Numbered from the stretch's first letter, positions 33,321-45,094 are shown. The stretch: 64,000 nucleotides of DNA from Lantana camara (GCA_037501455.1 CM074865.1:16686501-16750500); one strand, 5' to 3'. Numbers and translations are program-made. Notes: generated from the sequence alone by a model not told the origin.

Positions 33321-33418
33321 ATCCACGGCCGTGGATTTCTCTATGTACAAAAATCCACGCCCGTGGATTCCTCTGCCGAAAATCCCAAAATTTTGGACAC
33401 AAATCCACGCCCGTGGAT
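33321..33418. repeat. Three 16-bp palindromes in LTR B
   Basis: ATCCACGGCCGTGGAT at 33321-33336 and ATCCACGCCCGTGGAT at 33353-33368 and 33403-33418. The first is a perfect palindrome; the others mismatch only at the centre. Confidence 0.9.
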
Positions 33419-33897
33419 CCTTCTTCAGCATCATATACGAAGGAAAAACAGGGCAAGGCTCGAAATTCGGCTCCCAATCCATACCAACACAAAATCACAA
33501 CAATTAAACACCTCAAAACTATCATATAACATGCATAAGTCTCATATATATCATTTAGGCCACAAAGAAATGAATATAACATGCTTGATTCATCAAAATC
33601 ACATATATGCACATATATACACATACACATATTTGCCCCAAGAATACCAACAATTAAGCATAGAATTCATAGATCAATATATATTCATGTAAAAAAACAA
33701 ACAATGATTCAAGTTATTAGGCAACGATCACAAAACCCTATCTTAAATCATTCAAATTCATACATGAATGCACACACATATATACCTTGGAGTGAAAAGG
33801 GAGAAATGGAGATGAAGGAATGATGGAGATAATGAAATTGATAATGATGGATGCTTGGTTCTCTCTTCTCCTTTTCTTCTTCTTGGGATCAAATGGA

Positions 33898-33925
33898 GAT
33901 GTGTGTGTGTGTGTGTGTGTGTGAA
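33898..33925. repeat. (GT)n microsatellite
   Basis: Uninterrupted GT dinucleotide run inside LTR B. Confidence 0.9.
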
Positions 33926-34192
33926 GAATAGAGAGAAAGATGTGTGCTTGTGTGTGTGTTAGAGATTTAGTGTGTGTGTATAGTGATTGTGTAGTGGTGT
34001 ATATAGATAGGAGATATTTTAGGTAGTATGATATAATATTGTATGTATATGTGTATGCATAAAGTGTAAGAGATATATGTATACAATATGTGTATACATG
34101 TATGTAATTTAATGGGTGATATATGTATAGATATAATAATTGTATATATAAAGTGTAATGAAGATATTATGATATATAATAAAGCAAAATGC

Positions 34193-34540
34193 ATTTTTGG
34201 TCCCATACTAATGGCCATTATCACTTTTGGTCCCCTGTTTTTCAAAAGTGGTTTTTTTGGTCCCGTAGTAATTTTTTTTTTGTCAATTTGAGGACTTCCG
34301 TCAAATAATTGACGGAAGTCACTGTTCATCCGTTAAATTTAAATCACTATTCATCCGTTGATAGAAGTCATTGTTCATCATTTTGACGGATGAACAGTAA
34401 CTTCAGTCATTATTTGACAAAAGTCCTTAAATTGACAAAAAAAAAAAAATTACTACGGGACAAAAAAAAACCATTTTTAAAAAACGTGGGACCAAAAGTG
34501 ATAATGGCCCATTAGTATGGGATTAAAAATGCAATTTGCT
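34193..34540. mobile_element. Foldback MITE inside LTR B
   Basis: 348 bp with terminal inverted repeats of over 50 bp, beginning AGCAAAATGCATTTTTGGTC on plus and AGCAAATTGCATTTTTAATC on minus. The inner part also folds back (GACGGAAGTC, ATCCGTCAAA and complements), so nearly the whole element is one imperfect hairpin. No clear target duplication was found. No coding capacity. Confidence 0.75.
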
Positions 34541-35081
34541 CTATTTAATAAATATATGTATATATGATGAGAGTGTAAAAAGTCTTGCATGATTATGATT
34601 ATTGCAACTAGACCCTTATCGCTTAGATAATTACATGTTAGAAGTGAGTGGAATGAGGGTGTAAATGCAATTATATTATATAATGATCAAGTGGATGCAT
34701 ATATATATATATATATATAATTGTAGAAATATATAGTCAAGTATAATATATATATCTATATATGCATGATTCACCAAAATTTGCATTTAAGTCCCCAAGT
34801 TTTATAAGTCATGCAAATGAAGTTCTATTTCATGAAATGTAATCAATTAAATCCCAAAGAATTTCATGCAATCTAGTCCTCGAATTATAGAAGCGGATCA
34901 AGTAAGGTTGTATAATCAAATAAGTCACATTTGGCAATTAATGCACGTCTCAAGCAAATTCAAGTTATGCAATAATTCATGACTTGAGGATAATATCACA
35001 TATTTTCACATAAACATATAAGAATATAATTCATATAATGTCACGTAATGCGTAACCGGAAAAACGGGGCATTACATATGT

Positions 35082-37173
35082 TGTATCTAATGCATAACTC
35101 CAATAAAAGAGTAAGGACGTAGCTAGACACAAAAGTAAAAGATTGTACTAACTTTCCCACGTAGCTACGACCACGTGTACTTGAGCTGTAAAGGGAAAAA
35201 CGTGGAGGGGTTGTCAAAGGACTGGTGAAGGGTTACACACGCACCCGTACATATAAATATACATGCAAGCACACCGTTCCCTGATCCCACTATACGTTCT
35301 TTATCAAAACATGTTAATTTTTGGAAAATTCGGAACTCGTAATGTGGGATTACGGACATCCAATTCATTAATTAATTACAGTAGGTTGCTCGGCGAGAAC
35401 GAGCGGTCTCCAACCTTTACTCTTCATTTTCATTCATTACGGTCATTCACACACATAATCATATCATTACCTAAACATCCTTTTTCCTCCGGGTTGATGG
35501 TTCGGGGGGCCAACCCTCCCCATCCACAAACACATGAGAAACGAGGGTGCATAACTCCCTTGCCCTCGGGACTCCATCCTCCACTAACCTCCTAATGGAT
35601 TCTGGGTTCATCCCCTTCTATATGGGACTGTACAATAGGTTAGCCGTCGATCCTTGCCTCCCCAGTTCACCCAAAGCTCGACCATAGGGCCCCACAACAT
35701 AACGCACACACACACACACATCTCGCCAATCGGTTCGGTGGTCGTTTAAAAACATTTCATTAATATATAATAATAAAAGGGTTTCTTTTTAATAAAACAT
35801 TTTGGCTCTTCTATCACATGCACGGTTGTAGGTCGATACATATAAAGAAAAACCTCACCTGAGTGGAGTAAACGACAAAATGGGCAAGAAGAATGCCTAC
35901 TCGACCTGGTCTTCTCTGCCCAGGAGATTGTCTGTACAAACCGGATACGTTTTGATTAAGACTCGACTCAAAATGAACCAAGTAATGACGCCCGGCAACT
36001 AAATTCAATGATATAAATGATATGACGTGCAATGAGATTGTATTATAGGATGAGCATACTCAATGAATGCACACAAAATTAGTTAAAGCAATTAGACAAA
36101 ATAGAAATTTAAAGCCAATGAAAATTTAAAGATAAATCACATTTAAAGTATAGATACACATACGGGAGCTTGAGAAATGGGGTCAGAAACAAAAGAAACG
36201 ACAATTACATGAAATTGTAAAAATCGAACAAAATAAACCATGAAATGTCAACAAGGTGTGCAACAACCACAACTTGGAAATAACAGATAGTTTATCCCTA
36301 CTTTCTAACTAAAGCCCTCCACTTCACATAAAAAACAAGAGCAACCAATTAATAACAGCAACAACAATTGATCACCCAACAGGGCACTCACGCGACATCA
36401 ATTAAGGTAAACTTAATTTATTAATTCAAGCACACTTCTCTTATTAATGGTTGAAACATAGTGCGCATGTCTAATTTTCAATTAAAATTAAAGGAAACAA
36501 CAATAATTATGGAGAAGCAGCAAGTGGCGACAATAGCAACAATTGAGGGGGCTTGTTTCTTCATTTTCAACCCTAATCTGTACCATAATTCAACATTTAA
36601 CAAATATTAAACACTAAGCCGTCCTCTTCCAAGGATTAAACATATATTAGTACGATTAAATCTCCAAAACTACTTAACCCCTCTCTAATATAAAACCTTA
36701 TTTTAAATACTAATGTCTAATTCCTATTCAAATAACCACATATATAAAAAAAATAGAGTTGCATACATATAGATGTACACCAACTCACCAACGACGAAAG
36801 AAGAGAGGAGGAGAGAAGAGATGGTGGCTGAAAATGGTGATGGCGGTGAAAGGTGTCGGTGTGAGCTGCTCTCCTTTTCTCCAAAGTGTACAAGGCGAGA
36901 GAGAGAGATGTGGAAGAATGGTTTGTGAGAGTGTGGTGTTTGGGTGAGATATTTAGTATATAATATAATGTGGGTGTTTGGGTACGTGTGAGATATTTGG
37001 GTAAGGAGAGTGTTCATACTTTATAATTATAAAATACACAATTTTAAGTCGGCAATGAGTGTCTCTAATTATGCATGTAATATATACTAATATATATTTA
37101 TATGAGCATATTTAAATATTAGAAGACAACTACATGTAGGTGCACACATTTATATATATATGACACATTATTA

Positions 37174-37221
<48 letters not shown>

Positions 37222-37549
37222 GTATACCTGTACGTGAGTTTAATAAATATAATATATACATGCAGTTGACATGAGGTAAATTAATAGGAATAAAAATATA
37301 ACTTTATAATATATATATATATAAGATTAAACTAAAGTGTGAATTTCACATTTAATTTACAACAACTAAAATATAAGATTCACATTTAAATATAAAAATA
37401 ACAACTATTTCGCACGTAGGTAACTAATGAACAATTAAAGTTTAGAAAATTACACATTTAGCAAATAAAATAAAATTAAAATACACACAGCACTCGAACT
37501 AACACACACGTGTTGTTGTACCTGACAACCAGCAAGACGGGGCGTCACA
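35082..37549 (-). repeat. Chromovirus 3' LTR, inner part (LTR A)
   Basis: Remaining 2468 bp of LTR A, ending on plus with GACGGGGCGTCACA, so the element-strand LTR begins TGTGACGCCCCG. With the outer piece it makes about 2.82 kb, within the range of Tekay/Del LTRs. It contains a long (TA)n tract at 37179-37214. Confidence 0.85.
37179..37214. repeat. (TA)n microsatellite
   Basis: Run of TA dinucleotides inside LTR A. Confidence 0.9.
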
Positions 37550-37563
37550 ACCTCCCCCCCTTA
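37550..37563 (-). other. Polypurine tract of the chromovirus
   Basis: Minus strand TTAAGGGGGGGAGGT directly abuts the 3' LTR start. Confidence 0.75.
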
Positions 37564-39051
37564 AAAGAATTTGGTCCCCAGATTATACTGATCGGCTTCG
37601 AACAACTCCGGATAGATTTTCCTCATCTTTTCCTCGGTTTCCCAAGTGGCTTCTTCAGAATTCTGATCTTGCCACAAGACTTTAACTAGGGGAATTCTCT
37701 GGTTTCTCAATTCTTGAAACTTTTGATTTAGGACTCTTACCGGCTTTCTCACAATCATCAACTCTTGTTCTAGTTGTACATCTTCCACAGGAAGGATTTT
37801 TGATTCATCGGGGTAGTACTTTCGGAGTTGAGACACATGGAAAATATTATGTATTCCGGTCAAGCTTGGTGGAAGGTCCAACCGATACGCCGCTTCGCCA
37901 ATGCGTTCAAGTTTCTCAAATGGACCAATGTCATGAGGATTTAGCTTCCCGCCTCTTCCAATACGGGTGAATCCTTTACGTGGGGATGCTTTCAAGAAGA
38001 CTCTATCCCCTACCTCGGACTCGAGGTTCCGCCTTCTTCGGTCAGCATAGCTCTTCTGATGATCTTGAGCAGCTTTCATCCATTGTTGGATGATTTTAAT
38101 GTTATCGATAGCATCTTGAACTGCTTTAGGAAGGACTCCCTTTTTCTCTTTCTTTTTCACCCCTTCTTTTTTCGTCCACTTCCAATCCTCTAGATCAAAG
38201 AACAACGGCGACCGATACTTCCTACCGTAGAGAGCTTCATACGATGCTATCCCAATCGAGGCTTGGTAACTATTATTGTAAGCAAACTCAATCAAGGGCA
38301 ACTGTTTATCCCAAGTGTTCTGAAAGTCCAAAGCACAAGCTCGAAGCATGTCTTCGAGGTATTTGATCAACCTCTCAGACTGACCATCTGTCTGAGGGTG
38401 TGAAGCTGTGCTGAAGTTAAGTTTCAAACCTAAGTGCTTCTGAAGATCTTGCCACAGTTTTGAAGTGAACCTCGGATCCCTGTCCGACTCGATGCTAACG
38501 GGGATTCCATGAAGTCTGACAATCTCGTTACGGTACTTCTCGGCTAATTTACTTACTTTATCGGATATTCTAACTGCAAGAAAGTGGGTAGACTTGGTTA
38601 AGCGGTCGACTATCACTTAAATCCCATCAACACCACCTTTAGCCTTCGGTAAACCGGAAACGAAATTCATTGTCACTTGTTCCCACTTCCATTCTGGAAT
38701 AGGAAAAGGTTGTAACAAACCTCCCAGTTTCTGATGCTCAGCTTTGACTTGTTGGCACGTTCGGTAATGCCTTATGTAATTAGCCACACCTTTCTTCATA
38801 CCACTCCACCAATAATACTGTTTCAAGTCTCGGTACATCTTGTTACCACCAGGATGCACTGAATAGGCTGTCTCATGTGCCTCTTCAAGGATCGTACATT
38901 GTAGCTCTTGTGGTACACACACTCGAGTCTTAAATCTAAAAACTCCAAATTCATCGAATCCAAACGGTAACTCTGGATTGTCCCTAACTTTCTCTATCCG
39001 ATTTTGAATCCAAGGATCAGTGGCTTGAGCATCAAGAATTCTTTGTTTCAA
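37561..39051 (-). pseudogene. Chromovirus integrase with C-terminal chromodomain
   Basis: One frame with a TAA at 38619-38617 where the family has a Trp codon (GVDGI-stop-VIVDRLTKSTHFL). The N-terminal part has the HHCC zinc region (H-GGNKMYRDLKQYYWW, CQQVKAEHQ). The core shows VDRLTKS, ESDRDPRFTS and TDGQSERLIKYLEDMLRA with the catalytic Glu. The C-terminal 60 residues (RIPLVKVLWQDQNSEEATWE) are a chromodomain of the chromovirus type, which in this clade directs integration to heterochromatin. The stop at 37563-37561 overlaps the polypurine tract. Confidence 0.88.
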
Positions 39052-39078
39052 ATCCGGTTGTATAGTGATGTTAGCAAC

Positions 39079-39609
39079 TCAAGCTTTCAACATAATGCTC
39101 TCGGTTCCATCATTCGTGCTAGCCTCCAAACTCGATATACTTGATTTTTGACTCAAAGAATCAGCGACCATATTAGCTTTGCCTGGATGATAGTGGATTG
39201 TGCAATTATAATCTACCAAGAACTCCATCCAGCGTCTCTGTCTCATATTAAGCTCCTTCTGAGTAAACAAGTATTTGAGACTCTTGTGGTCGGAGAAAAT
39301 CTCAAACTTGACACCGTAGAGATAGTGCCTCCACTTTGCTAGAACAAAGATAATAGCTGCTAGCTCGAGATCGTGAGTGGGGTAATTCTTCTCATGCTCT
39401 TTCAACTTCCTTGAGGCGTAAGCAACTACTTTTCCACTTTGCATCAACACACATCCAAGCCCTTCCTTAGAAGCAACAGTGTATATAGCGTAGCCCTCGG
39501 TGTCTTTAGGTAGGGTTAATACCGGTGCGGTGGTCAACTTCTCCTTCAACTGTTGAAAGCTTGCCTCACAAGTATCGTCCCACTCAAACTTTATCTTCTT
39601 TTTGGTCAA
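39079..39609 (-). pseudogene. Chromovirus RNase H
   Basis: RNase H follows RT, with [15 protein letters not shown] (the catalytic Asp is replaced by Val in the usual D-AS position), [22 protein letters not shown] (Glu present) and [14 protein letters not shown] (Asp present). Ends at an in-frame TGA 39081-39079 and the same frame resumes at 39051. Upstream, between RT and RNase H, about 14 family-typical residues (the GYYRRFVEGFS region) are missing in frame. Confidence 0.82.
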
Positions 39610-39672
39610 TCGGGTTAAAGACGCCGCTAAGGAAAGAAAACTTCTTACTTCGGAGGCATTCTTCGGTTGCTC

Positions 39673-40830
39673 CTAGTGCATCACAGTCTCTATCTTTGAA
39701 GGATCAACTTCAATCCCGTTGCCTGATATGACATGGCCTAGGAAGGTAACTCTGTCAATCCAGAACTCGCATTTGCTAAACTTTGCGAAAAGTTGATACT
39801 CCTTGAGAGTCTCGAGCACGATCCTCAAATGTTGGGCATGTTCTTCTTCAAACCTCGAATACACTAGTATATCATCGATGAAGATCACCACAAACTTGTC
39901 AAGAAACGGCCGGAATATCTTGTGCATCATGTCCATTAAAGCCGCTGGAGCGTTTGTCAAGCCAAAAGGCATGACTACAAATTCGTAGTGCCCATACCGG
40001 GTGTTGAATCCCATCTTGGGAATATCTTCTTCCCGGACCCTTAACTGATAATACCCCTGTCTCAAATCAAGTTTGGAATAAACCTTCGAACCTTGAAGTA
40101 GATCGAATAACTCCTCGATGTGTGGAAGGGTGTACTTGTTCTTCACCGTCATCCTATTGAGCTCACGGTAGTCAATACACATTCTCAACGTCCTATCTTT
40201 CTTCTTTATAAATAGATCGGAAGCACCCCAGGGTGAGGTACTCGGTCTAATGTATCCGCAAGCCAATAGCTCATCAAGTTGAGTCTTTAGTTCCTTTAGG
40301 TCGGCTGGAGCCATGCGATAAGGCGTCTTCAAGAAAGCCTCTGCTTCCGGATAAAGGTCTATGACGAACTCAATTTCCCGCTTTGGTGGAAGAAAACCCA
40401 CATTCTCCGGAAATACATCAAAAAAGTCCTTAACGACCTCAGTTTTCTCCAACTTTGTCTGATCTTTCGATTTATTAAGTAGATAGGCTATGTATCCAGT
40501 GGCTCCGTCTTTCACAAGTTTGTGAGCTTCCATGAAAGAGATTATAGGACTAGATTTTCCTTTCTCGCCTATAAAGATTTCGGTACCCAAACGGATCTTC
40601 TTGGTGTGACAATTTATAATGGCTCGGTGTATAAACAACCAATCCGTCCTAAGAATGGCTCCATACTTCTTCAACGACATCTCCACGAAATCAGTTGGAT
40701 AATCACGACCCTCAATGCTCACCGGGCAATTCTTAAACACACGGTTCGTCTCAAGATGGCCTCTTAGAGGCGAGCTAACCACAAAACATATATCCAAACA
40801 AAGAGCAGGCAAGTGCAAAGAAAAGACCAA
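39673..40830 (-). pseudogene. Chromovirus protease (C-terminal part) and reverse transcriptase
   Basis: RT motifs are clear: [43 protein letters not shown] and the catalytic [12 protein letters not shown]. The thumb region continues to a TAG at 39675-39673 in place of a Trp codon. Upstream, before the first Met of the open stretch, the protease active site reads VDLGATHSF near 40875-40850, with Leu where Ser/Thr is needed, so protease would be inactive. Confidence 0.88.
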
Positions 40831-41705
40831 GTCTCGAGCAAGAAACGAGTGTGTTGCACCCAGGTCAACTAATGCATGGATGCAAGTGCCATAAATGCAA
40901 ATTGTACCTTCGACGACGGCAACAGCATCAACCTGGGCATCCTGATCCTCGCCCTCAAGGGCTTAAGCAAGGGCTCTCACAAGCTGTCATTGATTTCCAC
41001 CTTGTTATCCCCGATCTCTAGCCTGATCACAAGTATAGGCCTTATGTTCCGGAGACCCACAAATCAAGCATCGCCTGAGCCTTTTCCAACAATTGTCATA
41101 GTTGTGATTGGGGCCCCCACAATGAGTGCATGGTTGTGGTCCTGGTGGAGGAAGAGTTGTTGGTCCTTTCTAAGCTAGTCCCCCTGGTCGGGGTTTCTTG
41201 TCATGGGCTCGCGGGGGCTGAGCATTCTGATGTGCGGGCCTCTTGGAGCCCGATCCCGAACTCTATCCTGTATAGCCTTTCGTAACTGGATCTTTCTTTC
41301 GATACTCTTCTTCTTGAACCATAGCTCTCTGAACCGTATACGAAAAGGACTCAAATTTATGTCCGACACTCCTATACCTCAAGTCCTCCCTCAAACCAGC
41401 AATAAATGTCTTGGCCTTCCTCTTCTCATCTCGTGTAATATGAGGTGCATACTTGGCCAATCTATTAAAGATAGCAAGATATTGTGCCACAGTCCGGGAC
41501 CCTTGCTTGAGGTCCATAAATTCTTGCTCAAGCTTCTCCCGTACAACCTCGGGTACATAGACATCACGAAACTCTCGAGTGAAGACATCCCAATTAAGTT
41601 ATTCGCCATTTACCTCCAATTTTTCCTGAACTCCTTTCCACCATTCATAGGCATCCCCTTCTAGTTGAAACACAGCAAATCGACCTTGCTCTTCAGGGGT
41701 ACAGG
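40831..41705 (-). pseudogene. Chromovirus Gag, C-terminal part
   Basis: From about 41700 leftwards: a retrotrans_gag segment (GRFAVFQLEGDAYEWWKG, EFMDLKQGSRTVAQYLAIF, RYAPH-like), a hydrophilic stretch, then a CCHC knuckle CLICGSPEHKAYTC at 41070-41029 before the protease. A stop near 41600 and a frame change near 41230-41260 break it. The N-terminal Gag is missing because the element ends near 41705. Confidence 0.78.
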
Positions 41706-42237
41706 GGCATACCTCATAGCTCTGCGTATGAACAGAACAAAAGTAATTTCTCATTGAAGCTTATAACCATGGCATAAACAACAAAAAGAAGGAAACCTTC
41801 AAGGCAGGTTTACTTCAATTTTTATGATGGTTTCTCTCTTAGTTATTTATAAGAGGGTAGTAACCATTAGTTTTATTAAATAAAATGGTGTGTACTTCCA
41901 GCATATTTAATTCCCATCTTATTTAACTTTTCAAGCGTTTTTTGTTTACTTCACCCATTTCAAGAGACTTTTTCAAAACTAATATTTTCTCTAGAAAAAG
42001 TTAAGAAAATAATATCTCTTTTTTAGAATTTAATAAATTGCTATAAATCGTGGATCTCATCCACGATTCCAAAATTTTCATTCAACCTTGGGTTTTTTGC
42101 CAAATTGATGAATAGTAAGAATAGTACAACAACTTTATAAAATTATGTTTCCTATCCAACTCTTTTTATAAAAGGCCTATATATTTTCTAAAAATATCAA
42201 ATAAGCCCGTAAAATCAAAAAACTTATATACTATATT
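41706..42237. other. AT-rich stretch at the chromovirus/pararetrovirus junction
   Basis: The switch from gag to unrelated AT-rich DNA is between about 41705 and 41765. TATA-like TTATTTATAAGAG (about 41838) and TTTTATAAAAGG (about 42163) and an inverted repeat ATCGTGGATCTCATCCACGAT (near 42047) suggest non-coding or promoter sequence. Origin is unresolved. Confidence 0.4.
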
Positions 42238-42835
42238 ATGGATGATAATTCCGATGGTGATTTTAGTAGGGAACTACTCCCTGAATGTAATTTTTTAAAT
42301 GTTTTGATGGAGACACTTCTAATAGACATTTTAGGCATTTTGTAAAACGATTCTTAACTGATAGAATGAGAATGTTAGGAAGAGAACATACAGAAAAACA
42401 TAATATAAATCAAATAGATTGTGATGAAGATTGTGCAAAAACAAATAAAAAATTAAATTTTATAAATAAAATTATAATAGCCATAGAACAAATTTATGAA
42501 CAAGAAAATTAAACTGAATAAATGAATAATATGAATAAAGAAACATTTAGAGTTATGATTTTTAATATTTTAGATGCATATAGACAGTTACAATATATCC
42601 GTCCTTTAACAATTTAAGAATTATCATTTTGCTTTTACTTAGATTTTGTTTGGCACAATTTATAAATATAAAAATGCCGAGTAAATATTATAAAAGGATT
42701 CGTGAATTAACAAAAAACATACGAATGAGTATAGATTTTCAACAAGCCAGAATTAATATTGAGAAAGAAAAATTACAACTTATTAGAACTATTAATAAAG
42801 ATAATTTATTTAATGTTGAAGAATATCATATTTGA
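42238..42835 (+). pseudogene. Block of three small AT-rich ORFs, possible pararetrovirus segment
   Basis: Three closely spaced ORFs: one starting at ATG 42238 that needs a frameshift to run on to the stop at 42512; one of 31 codons at 42522-42617; and one of 53 codons at 42674-42835 rich in Lys, Ile and Gln. Composition and compact spacing resemble the micro-ORFs of the pararetrovirus at 45139, but I see no sequence similarity to those or to known domains. The last ORF stops at the edge of the 42833-44799 insertion. It could be upstream leader of the same virus, part of a second viral genome, or something else. Confidence 0.35.
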
Positions 42836-44799
42836 TGGAGCACAAATATAACGAGGCCACGTCACATCACGTGGGCCCTCATGGGTTCGCCACTTATATC
42901 TTTGGGTCAACTTAGCCGCCCTCATAAGCTACTTGGAAATGGCTAAAGCCTGACAATTGGCAAAACTACAAGTCTCCCATCTGACCCTCACTGGTCTCTG
43001 GACCCTCAAGTCCCTCGGGCCCTCATCGGACCCTCGAGCCCCTCGGGTCCTCATTGGTCTTGGGCCCTCATTGGACCCTCGAGCCCCTCGGGCCCTCATT
43101 GGTCCCTGGACCCTCATTGGACCCTCGAGCCCTCGAGTCCTTATTGGTCTCTGGACCCTCAAGTCCCTCGGGCCCTCATCGGACCCTCGAGCCCCTCGGG
43201 TCCTCATTGGTCTTGGGCCCTCATTGGACCCTCGAGCCCCTCGGGCCCTCATTAGTCCCTGGACCCTCATTGGACCCTCGAGCCCTCGAGTCCTCATTGG
43301 TCTCTGGACCCTCATTGGACCCTCGCGTCCCTCAGGCCCTCATTGGTCTTCGGGCCCTCATTGGACCCTCGCGTCCCTCGGCCCTCATCGGACCCTCGAG
43401 CCCCTCGGGTCCTCATTGGTCTTGGGCCCTCATTGGATCCTCGCATCCCTCAGTCCTTGAACCCTCATTGGACCCTCGCGTCCCTCAGGCCTCATTGGAC
43501 CCTCGCGTCCCTCAGGCCCTCATTGGAGCCTCGAGCCCTCGGGTCCTCATTGGTCCCTGGACCCTCATTGGACCCTCGAGCCCTCGGGTCCTCATTGGTC
43601 TCTGGACCCTCATTGGACCCTCGAGCCCTCGGGTCCTCATTGGTCCCTGGGCCCTCATTTGACCCTCGGGCCTCCATTGGTCTGCGGGCCCTCATTGGAC
43701 CCTCGCGTCCCTCAGGCCCTCATCGGACCCCCGGGCCCTCATTGGATCCTCGCGTCCCTCAGGCCCTGGCCTTCATTGGACCCTCGCGTCCCTCAGGCCT
43801 CATTGGATCCTTGCGTCCCTCAGGCCCTGGCCTTCATTGGACCCTCGCGTCCCTCAGGCCCTCATTGGACCCTCAAGCCCCTCGGGCCCTCATTGGGCCC
43901 TCAAGCCCCTCGGGCCCTTATTGGTCCCTGGACCCCCATTGGACCCTCGAGCCCTCGGGTCCTCATTGGTCCTTGGACTTGGACCCTCGAGCCCCTCGGG
44001 CCCTCATTGGTCCCTGGACCCTCATTGGACCCTCGAGCCCTCGGGTCCTCATTGGTCTCTGGACCCTCATTGGACCCTCGTGTCCCTCGGGCCCTCATTG
44101 GTCACTGGACCCTCATTGGACCCTCGAGCTCCTCGGGTCCTCATTGGTCCCTGGGCCCTCATTGGACCCTCGCGTCCCTCGGGCCCTCATTGGTCCCTGG
44201 ACCCTCATTGGACCCTCGAGCTCCTCGGGTCCTCATTGGTCTCTGGGCCCTCATCGGACCCTCAAGGCCCTCGGGCCCTCATTAGACTACATAAAATTAG
44301 GACCCCTCATGGTCCTCTATCCTAGATGTGCCTCAAGCCTACTCACACCGAGCACGTCAACCCCTCGGTAATAACCATGTAGTGCTCTCTGACACTCCGT
44401 ACTTGGCTGTACACCTGCCACCATTGCTTTACAGCTACCTTTATGGCAGGCCTACATATGCTTTTCCACATATCTCCCATATTGGGCCACGTGTCTAGGG
44501 CAACACTGGGTTTGGGACCACTTGATCAGATTACCCAAAACACCCTTGCCCTCAACTTATAAATATGGGATTTATACTCACATTTTCCTAAGTCATCTTC
44601 TTCAAAAGACACCACACTACTGAACTGGGCATCATTTTCCTCTGTATCTTCATCTTCTCCAGAGCTTCATGTATTTCACCATTTCCTGCACCCCTTGCTG
44701 CACGATTTCCTGGTGTTATCCTAGCTGGAAGAACCCACGATCATTGGAAACCCAGTTCCTGAGGCTCAACGCCTGTGATGGTCTTCCCTTCTACAAACA
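42833..44799 (+). repeat. LTR-like insertion carrying a minisatellite
   Basis: About 1.97 kb of GC-richer sequence between AT-rich virus-like flanks. It starts TGATGGAGCACAAATA and ends near CTACAAACA. After the minisatellite it has a promoter-like CTTATAAATATGGG (about 44557) followed by CT-rich sequence, as in an LTR. I found no 5-bp target duplication, so the ends are approximate and the class (solo LTR or TRIM-like) is tentative. Confidence 0.5.
42985..44290 (+). repeat. GC-rich minisatellite, about 1.3 kb
   Basis: Alternating variants of short units such as CCCTCATTGGACCCTCGAG and CCCTCGGGTCCTCATTGGTC, building composite repeats of about 42-50 bp with point changes and small indels. All three forward frames stay open over hundreds of codons because the unit has no stop in any frame; this is not evidence for a gene. 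Confidence 0.92.
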
Positions 44800-44881
44800 A
44801 ATTCTAAAGTGATTGGTGTTTAAATCCTTTACAAGTTTCTGCACCATCAATATTCTTAAACAAATAGAGTTCCATAAAGCA

Positions 44882-44935
44882 ATGCTAGCTTCTGAAATAA
44901 GAAGACTAAAATATATTGAAAAGGCAATAATCTAA
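44882..44935 (+). other. 17-codon ORF in the viral leader
   Basis: Short upstream ORF before the leader repeats. Leaders of this family commonly carry short uORFs that set up ribosome shunting, but this one has no further support. Confidence 0.3.
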
Positions 44936-44943
44936 TTTATAAA

Positions 44944-45090
44944 TAATCATGTTTAATATCACCCAAATAAAAAATATATCCGCGTCTAATCATGTTTAAT
45001 ATCACCCAAATAAAAAATATATCCCAAATAAAAAATATATCCGCGTCTAATCATGTTTAATATCACCCAAATAAAAAATATATTCGCGTC
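44944..45090 (+). repeat. Three leader repeats next to the viral primer site
   Basis: Units at 44944-44986 and 45048-45090 (43 bp) and 44987-45047 (61 bp, enlarged by an internal partial duplication). Each ends CGCGTC. The third copy has one change (TTCGCG) and stops 4 bp before the primer site. Confidence 0.92.
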
Positions 45091-45094
45091 TATG

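Larger units (their letters stand above)
31404..35076 (-). repeat. Solo LTR B (chromovirus family) with a nested MITE
   Basis: 3673 bp from TGTAGCACCCGG to GGGGCATTACA, flanked by TATGT at 31399-31403 and 35077-35081. No primer site, polypurine tract or coding domain is inside, so this is a solo LTR left by recombination between the two LTRs of a full element. It contains the palindromes at 33321-33418, a (GT)n tract near 33898-33925 and a MITE at 34193-34540. ORFs in it have no recognised domain. Confidence 0.9.
31051..41705 (-). mobile_element. Ty3/gypsy chromovirus (Tekay/Del-like), 5' end missing
   Basis: Minus-strand element with its 3' LTR at left (31051-31403 plus 35082-37549), polypurine tract, and gag-protease-RT-RNase H-integrase-chromodomain order, as in Ty3/gypsy. 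The right boundary, within gag at about 41705-41765, is not an LTR: the first part of gag, leader and 5' LTR are absent. The left target flank is AGGTA (31046-31050); its partner is not found. Pol keeps one reading frame but has stops, so it is dead. The element lies in the MULE transposase. Confidence 0.88.

Noticed and set aside
34193..34540. Reverse-strand ORF over the MITE region (33967-34329)
   Set aside because: Composition artefact of simple TA/CA repeats and the foldback element.
31404..35076. Complete non-autonomous LTR element instead of a solo LTR
   Set aside because: No internal pair of LTRs, primer site or polypurine tract; one set of TG/CA ends with one flanking duplication.
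42957..44371. Overlapping ORFs of up to 342 codons in the minisatellite
   Set aside because: All three forward frames and parts of the reverse are open because the repeat unit lacks stops; no start context or domain.
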